A DNA stretch of 57,198 bases from an uncultured Candidatus Woesearchaeota archaeon (lineage in GTDB: Archaea > Nanobdellota > Nanobdellia > Woesearchaeales > B29-G15), in assembly GCA_903915225.1 (NCBI GenBank), contig CAIWSB010000089.1, positions 69,835 through 127,032 on the forward strand, given 5' to 3'. Made by a program: the position numbers and the translations under genes. Shown here in pieces: positions 22,470 through 32,329 of the stretch. Numbering within the stretch: the first letter of the stretch is position 1; each line of letters starts with the position of its first letter. The notes under the pieces were generated by a model. The model did not search any database, was not told the DNA's origin, and saw nothing but the letters and a program-made list of their open reading frames with translations.

Positions 22470-24328
22470 CGTCTCACCTTTGGCTCCAGCATTGTTGAGT
22501 TTCTTGATATTAACCGGATTATTTCAGATTGGTCCTTGCCTGGGAAGTGATAGCTATAAAAGTCAACGCTTGTAAGGCCAGCAAGGTTGCCTGGCTTCCA
22601 GTTGTCCAGGCTGTAGCCACCCACAAGGGTTTCACCATCAAATATGTAAAGCCTCAGTTTGTAAACAGCGTTAGCATCAACCAATCCTAACCCGGGGCTT
22701 GTACCAGGTAACACCAGTGAATAGAGTTCCTGATCTCCCCCCACAAGGCTGAGGTAAAGTGAAGCGCGTTCTTCTCCGCTCAATGCTGAATAGCTCTTGC
22801 TGGAATTGTCAAACTTCAGGACAGAAACGTTGAGTTTCACCAGGGGCAGCATATAGATGTTGGTTGTTTGGGCATTTCCAAGTTGGGTTTTTGTTTTCAG
22901 ATAACCATTCTTTTCAGCAGTGAGTATTCCGCCAGAACACCCAGCTGGAACATCCGTGAACAATCTCCCGAATTGTTCATCGGTCTGGCCAAGCTTGCAC
23001 ACATAGCGTATGCAGCTGAATGAGACGCTCACATTCTTAAGCCTGTCAAATGTCTTGGCATCCTGGACAAATACACTGCGCTCAGGCTGCTCCAAATCTG
23101 AGCAGAAATCCTCTGATTCTGATAGTTCTGTCTCGGTGTATGGCTCTGAATTTCTCCATCCGTGATTGTCTTTGACAATAACAGGGAAAGCATAGCTGAA
23201 TGAGTAGCCGCTGGATTTTTCATCGTATATGGAAACCCTCACGGGGTATGTTATGTCATAAGTGAAATGGTAGAACTGTATGCATGCCCCTGTTAGGTCT
23301 ACCATGCTATAGCTCCCACCCTGCACAGAAGTTGAGCGCATATCGTTGCCTGATGATGGCCGTACGACCATTGTCATACCCCAGTTCGGCAGGTATCCAA
23401 CACCAATTTTTAAATCAGCAAAATCCTCACTCAGAGGGTTCCAGAGCAGCATTGCATATTCAGCAACGTCGGTGGGATAGGGCGCTGAGGGGTTTAGGTA
23501 ATAATTTAGCTCCCTCTCAAACGGCATGAAATTCGTCTTCTGGACACGGATGCGCGGGAGGTTGTATTTCAAAAGCTGCTTCAGCTCGGACTCAACACCA
23601 TCAATTGTCCAAGTCATGGGCACGCAGCTGAAGCCAATGCTGGTGAAAGGTATTTTGCTGTCAGGGAGGCTGGCCATTAAATCAATTGTACGCTGCTCAA
23701 GCCATGCCTGCCTGTTCTCAGCCAGCAGGAGCTCGCGTGCAAGCCTCAGCACCCGCCCGAGCCTAATGGGTATATCTGCATGGAAGCTGTCAAGTCTGCC
23801 TCGCCCGGTGGGGTAAGCCACATCAATGGTATAAGAAATCCCAACATCAACTGAGCCCTCTTTAATGGCAATTGCCGGAACAGGTGCCTGGCTTATTTCA
23901 GTTACCTCATATGTATCCTTAAATGGTTTGAAGCCATTGATGCAGTTGCCCAGCCTTGCTGCCACATAATTTGCTATCTCCTGTTCCACCTCTTGGTTTG
24001 AGGGGATTGCATTACGGTTGTTTCTGTACCAGTACGGCAGTTTAAACTCGCCCATAACAGCCAGGTGTGCCTGGGGGTCATTTGCGATGTCTTCCGGCAC
24101 TTTTGTGTATCCCCCTTGTGCGCCCACTAGCATTACAGCTTCGTTGCCGACTCGCTCCAGGCACTCATTGACGTAGGCCTGAATTGGGAGCAGCTCATCG
24201 GGTATATCAGAAGTGACAACAGAGGGGCCTTGTGAGCGAAGGTAGACTAGGATGCCAACAGCGATGAGAATTGCAACCCCAACTAGCATAAACAGGCTAA
24301 CCTGTCCCTTCACACCTCTTTTCACCAT
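22466..24328 (-). CDS. Prepilin-like protein with large ectodomain, module 2
   Basis: 620 residues. The N terminus, KRGVKGQVSLFMLVGVAILI, has the basic-Gly then hydrophobic-helix layout of an archaeal class III (pilin-type) signal peptide, with the probable cut after KG at residue 8. A large extracellular part with several cysteines follows. It shares its first 250 residues' layout with the protein at 29839-31962: a helix with a PVQ/PIQ..V...L....AV... pattern, then a PYWY segment, then an ..E.EI..Y...R... helix. It is therefore the second prepilin-like paralog. It is followed with a 4-base overlap by the 1345-residue protein, which mirrors the order of module 1. The likely role is a minor pilin or pseudopilin-like subunit. 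Confidence 0.7.
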   Translation of the reverse strand: MVKRGVKGQVSLFMLVGVAILIAVGILVYLRSQGPSVVTSDIPDELLPIQAYVNECLERVGNEAVMLVGAQGGYTKVPEDIANDPQAHLAVMGEFKLPYWYRNNRNAIPSNQEVEQEIANYVAARLGNCINGFKPFKDTYEVTEISQAPVPAIAIKEGSVDVGISYTIDVAYPTGRGRLDSFHADIPIRLGRVLRLARELLLAENRQAWLEQRTIDLMASLPDSKIPFTSIGFSCVPMTWTIDGVESELKQLLKYNLPRIRVQKTNFMPFERELNYYLNPSAPYPTDVAEYAMLLWNPLSEDFADLKIGVGYLPNWGMTMVVRPSSGNDMRSTSVQGGSYSMVDLTGACIQFYHFTYDITYPVRVSIYDEKSSGYSFSYAFPVIVKDNHGWRNSEPYTETELSESEDFCSDLEQPERSVFVQDAKTFDRLKNVSVSFSCIRYVCKLGQTDEQFGRLFTDVPAGCSGGILTAEKNGYLKTKTQLGNAQTTNIYMLPLVKLNVSVLKFDNSSKSYSALSGEERASLYLSLVGGDQELYSLVLPGTSPGLGLVDANAVYKLRLYIFDGETLVGGYSLDNWKPGNLAGLTSVDFYSYHFPGKDQSEIIRLISRNSTMLEPKVRR

Positions 24329-25101
24329 TTTTCCAAAACTCGAACCATGTACAGCTTGCCCCAGGCCACGAATAGCACGAACACCACCAGGGTTACTGTA
24401 AACTGGGGATACTTGGGCAGGTTGTTAACCAGCTGCAACATAGCGTTTAGCAGCACGAACACAATGGCTTGAATGAACACCATGCGTTCCCAAGCACAAA
24501 TGTTTCTTCTCCTATTTGAACCTTTCTGTTTCCACAGAGCAAAGGCATCTCCATGGATAAATCGGCTGTAGAAAAGTGAGGCCGAGAAACATGTGACATT
24601 AAGCAAAATAGGCATGATAACAATCGCGGATACTAGGTATGTTAAAGGGAGTGCAATCCACGCATTGGGGATCAAAAGTATAGGGTTTATCAGCTTTAGT
24701 GCCATAGAGCATAGGAAGCCGAGTAGCACCCAGGTAATTGCTGTCACCATAATACCAAATGTGAAAGTCGGAAGGAATTGTTGTTTTCTTTTAGTAAGAA
24801 TCGTCCAGACCCAGTTTCGTGATGCAGACCAGAGGATTACTGTTAAGACAAGGAAGAGTGAACCAAAGCTCTTGAAGGTTTCTTGAGTAACTGTAATATT
24901 AAAGTAAGTTAGCCTCGGGGTGGCCAGTGAGTTCAAGACATTCACAAAAACCAAAAGGAGCCCATATAGGGAGATATAAGTGACAAACTCAGCCAATAGC
25001 AGGCCGGGCAGATGAGGATCGCGGCAAAGAGAAGCCCCTAGACAACATCGTCTGGATTCTCTGGACCCTGTGTTACCTGGGGTTTTTCGTATTCGAGCCA
25101 T
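24322..25101 (-). CDS. Polytopic membrane protein of unknown function (start uncertain)
   Basis: About six hydrophobic segments follow one another from residue about 35 to the C terminus (for example ISLYGLLLVFVNVL, LFLVLTVILW, IMVTAITWVLLGFL, LVSAIVIMPILL and IQAIVFVLLNAML). No known family is recognised. The longest frame begins inside the end of the preceding gene and its first 30 residues read like out-of-frame sequence. A TTG at 24996, after that gene's stop at 25038, is a plausible true start. The end overlaps the next gene by 7 bases, so it belongs to the same operon. The position inside the prepilin operon suggests a membrane partner of the exported proteins. Confidence 0.6.
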   Translation of the reverse strand: MARIRKTPGNTGSRESRRCCLGASLCRDPHLPGLLLAEFVTYISLYGLLLVFVNVLNSLATPRLTYFNITVTQETFKSFGSLFLVLTVILWSASRNWVWTILTKRKQQFLPTFTFGIMVTAITWVLLGFLCSMALKLINPILLIPNAWIALPLTYLVSAIVIMPILLNVTCFSASLFYSRFIHGDAFALWKQKGSNRRRNICAWERMVFIQAIVFVLLNAMLQLVNNLPKYPQFTVTLVVFVLFVAWGKLYMVRVLEKW

Positions 25102-26585
25102 TTGTCTTTAACTTCAACAACCGGTGTGCAGAACATATTGTTAGTGAGTTTCTTCAGGAATAGCGGGTCTAGCACATAATTATTGTCAACAAACTCAACA
25201 CATACCTTGTCCAGTTTGTATTTAATATATTTAACAATCGCATTTTTACCTGAAAGTGAATAGCTCCCGTCGCTCATTTCAAGGTATGTTTTATCAGACT
25301 CGGGATCTAGGTCAATAAACTTCTTTATGCTACCGATGAACCCATACATGTGCAACTCATAGGTCTTATCCTTTCCAATGAGCAGGGGGTCAATAATTCC
25401 TTGGTATCTTAAGGTTATCTTAGTGTAGTAACGTGTGCCATAAAGGGGTAAGGTTGGACTGGGAACTATGCCCTCTGTCAATACATCATCTTCAACAGTT
25501 GTCGTTGTCTCAGTTGTTGTGGTCATGCCAGCTGTCGGCAGGATGGTTGTGGTTGTCTCTTTTGGATATTTGATGGCTGTGCTCCTGATTGCCTGGAGCA
25601 TTAGTGAGGGGAGTTGTCCTGCCTCAGTGCCCAGCATTGTTTGGTCGTTTGCATTTGCTTCAGGCTGGGTGACTTGCGCGCAGTAGGCCTCTTCAAATGT
25701 AGATGGTAAGGTGAATGAGTCCAATGCAAATGCCTGCCTGAGCTCTTTGCTGACTTCAGGGAATAACTGATTGACCCCCCATTCCCAACCTGCCGCAGCG
25801 GAGCCCCAACTGCCAAGCTTGTGAAGAACAGTGAGTAAGTTCGGCTTTTGTTCAGAGGTATCCTGGGGCGGATTTCCTCCACCATCTGAAGGTTTAGGTG
25901 TTCCTCCAGTCTTGACTACAAAGTATCTTAATGTTCCGGGGTCAAAATATTCTGTATCACTAATTTTGTATTTATCCTTCAAATCCGAAAAGCCAGGGAT
26001 TTCATCTGTGCTACTCACTTCATTGCGCATATAATAATCCCCATAGCCTTTTACGTTCGAGTATATTTGGTAATCACCGTTTTCCGACAGCTTAACTGTA
26101 AAGGTTTCTGTTTGTCCGCCGGATTGTCCACCAGTTTGTCCGCCGTTTGTGCCCGGTACTACGGGGCCACCTTGCAACGGCTGACCAGATCCACCATTTA
26201 CATATACTTTAGTCTCTATTGTTTCGCCATCTGTTTCTGAGCCTTGTACCTGCCCTAAATCTGGCGAAACACCCCCTTTCTCCTCCACTTTTGGGGAGGT
26301 CTGGTCCGAAGCATCTTTATCAGATGTGGTTGAGTCAAGCTTATAGTATTTACCCGAAGATATGTCAAAAGCCTCAGTATCGCTGATATATTCTGCTGAC
26401 CCTGGTATTTTTGTAACCACAACAGTGTCGTAAAGCCCCATACATTGGTTGTCTGTGCATACTTGGACAACCCCTTCACCTTGGTCGGGCCTTGGTGTAA
26501 CATGATATTTATTCGCTGCAGCTGCAAAGCTAATTGACATGACCATTACAATTACTGCAATCAATATTCGATTAGCTCGCTTCAT
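25038..26585 (-). CDS. Secreted protein with Thr-rich linkers, unknown function
   Basis: 515 residues. An N-terminal signal peptide (1-24, ending SFAAA) is followed by two similar short units ending in ISDTEAFDISSGKYYKL and ISDTEYFDPGTLRYFVV (residues about 68-84 and 208-224), which look like a repeated small domain, separated by a Gly/Gln-rich linker (PGTNGGQTGGQSGGQTE). A Thr-rich stretch (TTTTILPTAGMTTTTETTTT) at about residues 345-365 is a likely O-glycosylation site. The C-terminal 130 residues form a further domain with cysteines. The gene starts 13 bases inside the end of the 1088-residue gene, so they are coupled. Confidence 0.7.
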   Translation of the reverse strand: MKRANRILIAVIVMVMSISFAAAANKYHVTPRPDQGEGVVQVCTDNQCMGLYDTVVVTKIPGSAEYISDTEAFDISSGKYYKLDSTTSDKDASDQTSPKVEEKGGVSPDLGQVQGSETDGETIETKVYVNGGSGQPLQGGPVVPGTNGGQTGGQSGGQTETFTVKLSENGDYQIYSNVKGYGDYYMRNEVSSTDEIPGFSDLKDKYKISDTEYFDPGTLRYFVVKTGGTPKPSDGGGNPPQDTSEQKPNLLTVLHKLGSWGSAAAGWEWGVNQLFPEVSKELRQAFALDSFTLPSTFEEAYCAQVTQPEANANDQTMLGTEAGQLPSLMLQAIRSTAIKYPKETTTTILPTAGMTTTTETTTTVEDDVLTEGIVPSPTLPLYGTRYYTKITLRYQGIIDPLLIGKDKTYELHMYGFIGSIKKFIDLDPESDKTYLEMSDGSYSLSGKNAIVKYIKYKLDKVCVEFVDNNYVLDPLFLKKLTNNMFCTPVVEVKDKWLEYEKPQVTQGPENPDDVV

Positions 26586-29500
26586 TTCCTACTCCGCTTG
26601 TATCTGCAATGGTTGTTGTTTCTGCTGTAGTTGTGGTTTCCAGCAATGAACAATAATCCACTGGGGTTGACCAGCTGCCCCAGTTGTTCACAACGTTCAG
26701 CACTAAATCCACTGAGTTAAGTGCCTTGCCAATCTTTACGAAATTGCACACAACGTCAATTCCTGGTATGAATTCACAGGCTATAGCTCCACCTGTTGCA
26801 ATTAATGATATTGGGCTCTTCAGGGCCATATTGCCAGCCTGAGCGAAATCATCATAGACCTTCTTGATAGGAAAGAAGTACATAAATTCTTCTGCCATGG
26901 CCACACAGTTCTCATAACTTTTCAAATCCTCGCAATATAGAGAGGGAATCCCCATTTTGGAGGCTTCCTGCAGGCAATATGCATAGCCGCATTGGATGTT
27001 GCTGAACTGTTTTAGATTATCCATAATCCCGGGGAGGCAAAGCATTGCCACACTGGCAATCAAGCTCTTCTTGGGGTTGGTCAAATCATCCTGTGTGTAG
27101 CCATTGTCTTTCATCCACTTGGAGCCAATATTGCTACTCGCAAATTTCTCAGGCTCCTTCAATACATTTTCCACAAAGGGACTGTCAGGGAAGATCTCCT
27201 CCCATATGCTCTGGTTACATGAGAGCCAGGTCAGGTAAGGAGCAACAGCAGAATGAATCGCATTTAAATCCTTTATAAAAGGATCCATGAATGTACTACA
27301 CGTTCCTGCACCCAACACATCGCAAAGCCCCTCAACAGCAGTCATCGCATCGGCAACCTGCAATAAAACACGGTCTGCTTCAGTTAGTGTTTGCGCAATT
27401 CCGTAAACTGTTTCCAAGGTTTGGTATAATGGCGATTTTACAATGTTTACAAATAAGTTGTCGTTCACAGCCGAGTCAATCTTCTTCTTGAGGACTTCTG
27501 CCGGCAGCTCTGTATCATAGAACGGTATCTCCAGGGTCACGTTCTTCTGCTCAGGGTTATCGTTGACCCATTTCTCATCACCACTAGTTATCAGGCTGTA
27601 AAGCTCAAGGTGGCACGTTATGTTTAGATTCCTTAGCGGCATGACCATTTGCTTGAGTAAAATCTGGTAGAAAGGCCTCTCACCAAGGTCAGAGCCGTCA
27701 AACAACTCATCAGTCAGCACATAATCCTCCCAATCCTTGCCTGTGCAGTTGGCATCAACAACCTTAAGCAGTTTTACATAAGTGGCAGGGGCAGATGCCT
27801 CAATCCCCTTGGATCTCACTGCATCCAGCTGGGCTGTTGCACTCCCGGTTAAGCAGGAGGCGCCAGTGCATCCACCTGTTGTTGTTGGTGTTGTAGAGGC
27901 GACTGTTGTTGGGGTAGATGTCAAAGTGGTGGTGGTTGGTGGAGTCATGCCTGGATTAATCAGCCCTAGCCCAACCAGGAACATCAATTGGTGGTTCAGA
28001 TATGGAGCTGTGCTCCTGTCAACAGCTGAGGGCATTCTCTCCATGCTCCCAACTTTCCAGTATTTAGTGGTTGTGTTCCTTACATCATAGACTGTCATTT
28101 CAACTGTTTTTTCAGCTGAGCCCATGCCTATGTCCTCGAAAACAAATGTGGCCCCATATACCCCGGGGAATGGCTTTTCAATAGTATAGGTGCAATTCCA
28201 GAACCCATCAGAGAGCCTGTTGCATCCTTCGGTAATTTGTGCGGTAATGTTGTCAGAAACCTCAGTTGTGCCAACCAAATCAGTGTCATTCAGGAGTCCG
28301 GCTGCCCTCACCCATGCTGGATCCACACGGGTTGTAAGCAGTTCGTTGGCCTCCTGCAGCTTGGCATTCACAATTATTGGATATCCTTCGAGGAATGTGT
28401 AATTCCTCAGCTGGAATGGCGCATCAGGCTGGGTCATGTTGAAGCTTATGATTGAGGGCGCATTGCAGTCAATGTGGAGCACCTTTGAAAGTGAACCAGT
28501 CATTGCATTGCCCAGAGCGTCAGTGGTATCAGATGATACTGAGATTGTGGCTGAAGGAAGGCCACATGCAGATGATAACTCGCCCCAGCTGCAGCCCCAT
28601 TCTTCGTCACTAGCCTTAGTACAGGATTTTGCAGGCGCCTTTTCTGAGCCGCCCAATACGCTAAGGTCTAAGAAAACCTTGTCTGGGGAAAGCCCTGCTC
28701 CGTACTCTTTGAATTTAACAAAAATGGATGTTATTGAGGGGCCAACCCAGAGAGGGTCGTCTTGCTTATTGTTTACAATCATGGAGAGTGGTTCTGGCCC
28801 TGAATTGTCCAGCCCGAACTGATAGTTAAGTGTCAATGTGGCATTGTTGCCAGCTAGGTCTGACACTTTCAGGATAACTGAAGAAGTTGCCTCGGTTCCA
28901 AGCACGACCTCAACGTTGTTGAATACGCACTCAAACACGCCGGTATCAGCCAAAGTGCACTGGTTGGCATCCATCAGGTAATTCTGGTGCTCTGAATTAA
29001 CACCTGAAAAATCAGCAGTCACCTTGTCAGTGTTGGGATCATTTAGTTTCACATAAACATCTGCTAGGTACGACTTGCCTGGCCCCAGGAAGGTATTTCC
29101 TTCTGGCAACCCTTGTATATCAAACCGGAGTGAGTCCTCAACAACAGTTGGCGCCACAGTATCAACCTTAATAGTCTGGCAAGCAAACGGGCCGTTCTGC
29201 ATCAGCAAGTCAAAGGCCAATGCACAGACTTCAATATCTTCAGTTCCTGGCGGGATTGTAATCAGGGTAGAACCCTCTGCCTCGCAATCTGAAGTACTTA
29301 TGTCTAGGGTTTGGTCGCTCCCGCCTGGCACTGTAAAGGTTATACCGCCGATTCCTGAGCAATCCTCTGAACCGGGGAATGCAGTATCAACAATTGAATA
29401 GTTTACCTGCACAGGGTTCTTACCATTTGTAAACCCCGACTTGAGTAGCAAATTTACTGTTGGCCCGTAACCGTCAATCCCCAGAGCATAATCCTGTGAC

Positions 29501-29838
29501 ATAACTTCATTACCTAAATCATCAAAAAGGTGTATTGGTACAGTGACCTCTGAAGGCACGTATGTTTCCGAACCCAGGCTAACTGAGCACTTATATCCAC
29601 CGCGAAGTGCATAGCAAGACTGGGCGCTCGCAAGCCCAAACTTTACCTGACCCGGGGTAATCTCCATGTCACCATCGACCTTAACAACAGCTTCACCATT
29701 GAAAGAATCATACGCCTTAAGCCAGCCACCGATGCCTCTCTCCCCGGAAATTTTTGTGTCGTTAATTTCGGTTGCAGCCCGCGCAAGGCTACAAACTAGA
29801 GCAAGGCACAACACCCAAACTATCAGTTTGTTTTCCAT
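26572..29838 (-). CDS. Giant secreted protein with Ig-like domains and Cys-rich helical C-terminal region, module 1
   Basis: 1088 residues. Signal peptide at residues 1-21 (ending LARA). About five beta-sandwich domains of bacterial Ig type occupy roughly residues 25-580, with lines such as VKVSDLAGNNATLTL and VSSDTTDALGNAMTG. A Thr/Pro/Ser-rich linker (about 640-665, with TTTTLTST) leads to a helical, cysteine-rich C-terminal part that includes CLPGIMDNLKQFSNIQCGYAY and a matching pattern of later cysteines. The same region is present in the 1345-residue protein, so this is its paralog. A second short Thr-rich tail closes the protein. The gene is directly adjacent to the prepilin-like gene upstream (stop at 29839, start at 29838). 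Confidence 0.75.
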   Translation of the reverse strand: MENKLIVWVLCLALVCSLARAATEINDTKISGERGIGGWLKAYDSFNGEAVVKVDGDMEITPGQVKFGLASAQSCYALRGGYKCSVSLGSETYVPSEVTVPIHLFDDLGNEVMSQDYALGIDGYGPTVNLLLKSGFTNGKNPVQVNYSIVDTAFPGSEDCSGIGGITFTVPGGSDQTLDISTSDCEAEGSTLITIPPGTEDIEVCALAFDLLMQNGPFACQTIKVDTVAPTVVEDSLRFDIQGLPEGNTFLGPGKSYLADVYVKLNDPNTDKVTADFSGVNSEHQNYLMDANQCTLADTGVFECVFNNVEVVLGTEATSSVILKVSDLAGNNATLTLNYQFGLDNSGPEPLSMIVNNKQDDPLWVGPSITSIFVKFKEYGAGLSPDKVFLDLSVLGGSEKAPAKSCTKASDEEWGCSWGELSSACGLPSATISVSSDTTDALGNAMTGSLSKVLHIDCNAPSIISFNMTQPDAPFQLRNYTFLEGYPIIVNAKLQEANELLTTRVDPAWVRAAGLLNDTDLVGTTEVSDNITAQITEGCNRLSDGFWNCTYTIEKPFPGVYGATFVFEDIGMGSAEKTVEMTVYDVRNTTTKYWKVGSMERMPSAVDRSTAPYLNHQLMFLVGLGLINPGMTPPTTTTLTSTPTTVASTTPTTTGGCTGASCLTGSATAQLDAVRSKGIEASAPATYVKLLKVVDANCTGKDWEDYVLTDELFDGSDLGERPFYQILLKQMVMPLRNLNITCHLELYSLITSGDEKWVNDNPEQKNVTLEIPFYDTELPAEVLKKKIDSAVNDNLFVNIVKSPLYQTLETVYGIAQTLTEADRVLLQVADAMTAVEGLCDVLGAGTCSTFMDPFIKDLNAIHSAVAPYLTWLSCNQSIWEEIFPDSPFVENVLKEPEKFASSNIGSKWMKDNGYTQDDLTNPKKSLIASVAMLCLPGIMDNLKQFSNIQCGYAYCLQEASKMGIPSLYCEDLKSYENCVAMAEEFMYFFPIKKVYDDFAQAGNMALKSPISLIATGGAIACEFIPGIDVVCNFVKIGKALNSVDLVLNVVNNWGSWSTPVDYCSLLETTTTAETTTIADTSGVGNEAS

Positions 29839-31962
29839 TTAGCTGAACACCGGGGGATATTTTGAAAGGTAAACTGAATAATCATCAAGTTTTGAAATCA
29901 CAGTCAAATCCGTTGGCTTTCTCTCTGCCTCTGGGATTGAATAAATATTAAGGTATGCTCCGTGTAAGGTAAGCCTGTTACTGCCCATGTTTTCAGAAGT
30001 GAGCTTGAGCCCTTTTATTGTGCCCCCACCAACCTGGACAGAGTTATTCATTACAATCTTGTCTGAGGGGATGCAAATTGCCAAGGATTTTGCCAAATCC
30101 CCACACTTATGCTCTGGGATTACTAACTGCTTGTCCTTGAAAATTCGAATCTCAACCTCGTAATCCCCAGAAGTCAACATTGCCTGGGCAGTCTCGCCAC
30201 CCTTGACATAAACCGGGAACTGGTAGGTTGACAGCCCGCCCGTGCTTATTCTTTTAAATAATATAAATGCACCCTCATCAAGTTCCATAGCAGCCTCTGT
30301 TGTGGGATAGCTCAAGCTCTTGAAGCTGGAGAACTCATGGGGCCATTTGTAATCTGATGCAGATGGCTCAAATACAACCTTTCTCAGGTCCACTTGGAAG
30401 GATTTGGTTGTGTCCATTTTCAGGGTTGGAGCAACACCTGACTTACCAAGTTGTGTATCAAACTTAACAGGGTCACCAACATACTTATCCTTGATTGGCA
30501 CCACAAGGCCGCCAACACACATGGGGAGTTTGGCCTTCAAGCCTCCGTTGCGGTCTGTCTTGCCAATGTAGCAGCCCTCGCCGGCGCAGTGGTAGTAAAC
30601 ATCTACTCCCTCAATGGGCTTGCCCTCGTTTGTTTGGGCTTTGAGTGCAATGTCGCCGCTCAATGCCTGTTCCTGGTCGCAGAGCATGGTTGAACCTTCA
30701 CCTTCTGTTGCCCCAGTCGCACCCTCAAAGAGGGGTTGATTGCCTCGGATGTTGGCCTCGACAGCAAACTGGAACAGGTAGTCCTCACCATTCAAGCCAT
30801 ATGGCAGCTTTGCTGTTACAAGCACCGGGAATGATATATCATATGCAAATGCATATTTATTAATAATTAGAGTATAGAATAATATCTGGCTGGTTATTGT
30901 GTTGGGCCCCAGCATACCCCTATCGAGCCCATTGATCCCTAGGTAATATGGTCTGTTGTCAGGGAAACTGAAATATACGTCCATATCCTGGAACTCATCT
31001 GAACCAAGCACCACAACACTTGTTGAAATCTCCGGGCGCAGGGCAAAGTTCTGTGTGCCTTTAATCGGGATTGCAGAAACCTTGCTCAAAACCTCTTGGC
31101 CCAATTGTGTGCGGATATCTTCCAGGTTCCAGAATTGGGGTGATGTGCCGAATTCAACAGTTCGGCCAATTGGAGGCAGCCTGCCTTTGGCCATGCCCGA
31201 ATAAACGGATAGCAGCTCTAATACATAGTTTTCAATGAAATGGGTTTTCTGTTCCTGGCTCGTCAGGGTATCTGCCAAGGAGTAAACCCGTTTCAGCTCC
31301 ATGTTCACCTGGGCGTTGAATAGTTGAAGTTTTTGCTTTGTAGAGTCCTTTGTTGCCTGGAGTGGCAGGGTCAGCTCTACTGAAATTGCTTTTTCTCCAA
31401 TTCGGGTTGTTACCTGTGCTTGTCCAACCCTGACGACATCCAGGTTCTGGAGTTTGAAGTCTGAAAAGTCCAGTGCTTGCATCCTGCCTTCTATATACCT
31501 ATCAATCTGCGCCTCGATGGAGTTATCATCTGCCTTTCGCTTTGCACCATCTTTCTCTTCACTGTTCAGCTTGGGTTTTAGGGTCTTGAAAGTGCACATG
31601 GAATCGCACTGGTTGGGGGACTCCATATAATACCAGTAAGGGATTATTCGTGATGAGGAAAAGAACGGCTTGAGTGCCACTGCCTCAGTGGGGTTTGAGA
31701 TTTCATCAATTGGTGCGTAGCTGTAGGGGTCAACATAGCCAGCGTGCTGCCCCAGGTTTTTTATGGCGCTGACAAGGGCGTTCTCCAGGTTAAACTCAAC
31801 GAACTTCTGCACAGGCTTAAATTCAACAGGGACTTCTTCGACCGAAGGGGAAATCTCCTTTGCCGGAATAATTTCCTCCCTGAAGAAAAGCAGCACCGCC
31901 AGGGATATAAGAACCACAAGAGCAATAATAATGTAAGCAGTTACTTGACCTCTTCTTTTCAT
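29839..31962 (-). CDS. Prepilin-like protein with large ectodomain, module 1
   Basis: 707 residues from the ATG at 31962. The start MKRRGQVTAYIIIALVVLISL is a class III pilin-type signal: basic residues, a glycine cut site (RRG/Q), then a hydrophobic helix. The upstream ATG at 31986 would add eight residues and is not needed. The ectodomain has the PYWYY segment and an acidic helix EAQIDRYIEGRMQ also seen in the 620-residue paralog. It probably enters the type IV pilus-like export path. It is the first gene of a leftward run that reaches 18432. Confidence 0.72.
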   Translation of the reverse strand: MKRRGQVTAYIIIALVVLISLAVLLFFREEIIPAKEISPSVEEVPVEFKPVQKFVEFNLENALVSAIKNLGQHAGYVDPYSYAPIDEISNPTEAVALKPFFSSSRIIPYWYYMESPNQCDSMCTFKTLKPKLNSEEKDGAKRKADDNSIEAQIDRYIEGRMQALDFSDFKLQNLDVVRVGQAQVTTRIGEKAISVELTLPLQATKDSTKQKLQLFNAQVNMELKRVYSLADTLTSQEQKTHFIENYVLELLSVYSGMAKGRLPPIGRTVEFGTSPQFWNLEDIRTQLGQEVLSKVSAIPIKGTQNFALRPEISTSVVVLGSDEFQDMDVYFSFPDNRPYYLGINGLDRGMLGPNTITSQILFYTLIINKYAFAYDISFPVLVTAKLPYGLNGEDYLFQFAVEANIRGNQPLFEGATGATEGEGSTMLCDQEQALSGDIALKAQTNEGKPIEGVDVYYHCAGEGCYIGKTDRNGGLKAKLPMCVGGLVVPIKDKYVGDPVKFDTQLGKSGVAPTLKMDTTKSFQVDLRKVVFEPSASDYKWPHEFSSFKSLSYPTTEAAMELDEGAFILFKRISTGGLSTYQFPVYVKGGETAQAMLTSGDYEVEIRIFKDKQLVIPEHKCGDLAKSLAICIPSDKIVMNNSVQVGGGTIKGLKLTSENMGSNRLTLHGAYLNIYSIPEAERKPTDLTVISKLDDYSVYLSKYPPVFS

Positions 31963-32000
31963 TGCATTAGCCTCTATCCTAGCCAATCAAAAAAAAGAAT

Positions 32001-32016
32001 CACATATATATATTTT
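32001..32016 (-). promoter_or_regulatory. TATA-like promoter of the prepilin operon
   Basis: The minus strand reads AAAAATATATATATGTG here, about 40-50 bases before the ATG at 31962, with GATAGAGG closer to the start as a possible ribosome-binding site. The tract is symmetrical enough that it could also serve the small gene at 32097, but that gene has its own box. Confidence 0.5.
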
Positions 32017-32096
32017 TCTACGAGGGCCTGTCGATAAGTTGTGTTTAGGGGAATTTGGCAAGAAAATTTATATATTCTCAATGCCAAAAAGGTAAA

Positions 32097-32279
32097 ATGA
32101 AAAAATTAAATTGGTTAGAATTGATTTACTCATTAACCGGTATCATTTTTGGCATTTCTGCCATAACCTGGGCACAAAAAGGGTATGAGGTCTTGGCCGG
32201 ATGTAGCTTTATTGTTTTTGCACTATTCTACCTGATCGCAACTCTTGAAAGAATAAGCATGAGGAAGCAAGGGAAATAA
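32097..32279 (+). CDS. Small membrane protein, unknown
   Basis: 60 residues with two hydrophobic segments (about residues 8-22 and 29-48) separated by a short polar turn and a basic C terminus. The ATG at 32097 is chosen because a TATA-like box (AATTTATATATTC, about 32065-32077) lies about 27 bases before it, which makes the mRNA leaderless. The longer frame upstream lacks a promoter at the right place. The gene sits alone between the divergent prepilin operon and the convergent metG gene. Confidence 0.6.
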   Translation: MKKLNWLELIYSLTGIIFGISAITWAQKGYEVLAGCSFIVFALFYLIATLERISMRKQGK

Positions 32280-32329
32280 ATTTTTATTGTTTAATATTGC
32301 TTCGTGCATTGCTTGGTGATAAAGATAAA

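Noticed and set aside
25490-25560. Short tandem repeat (Thr-codon repeats) as a microsatellite or CRISPR
   Set aside because: They encode in-frame Thr-rich linkers of secreted proteins and lack regular repeat-spacer order.
26572-31962. Long plus-strand open frames opposite the envelope genes
   Set aside because: They are low in recognisable motifs, overlap strongly supported genes and lack ribosome-binding sites.
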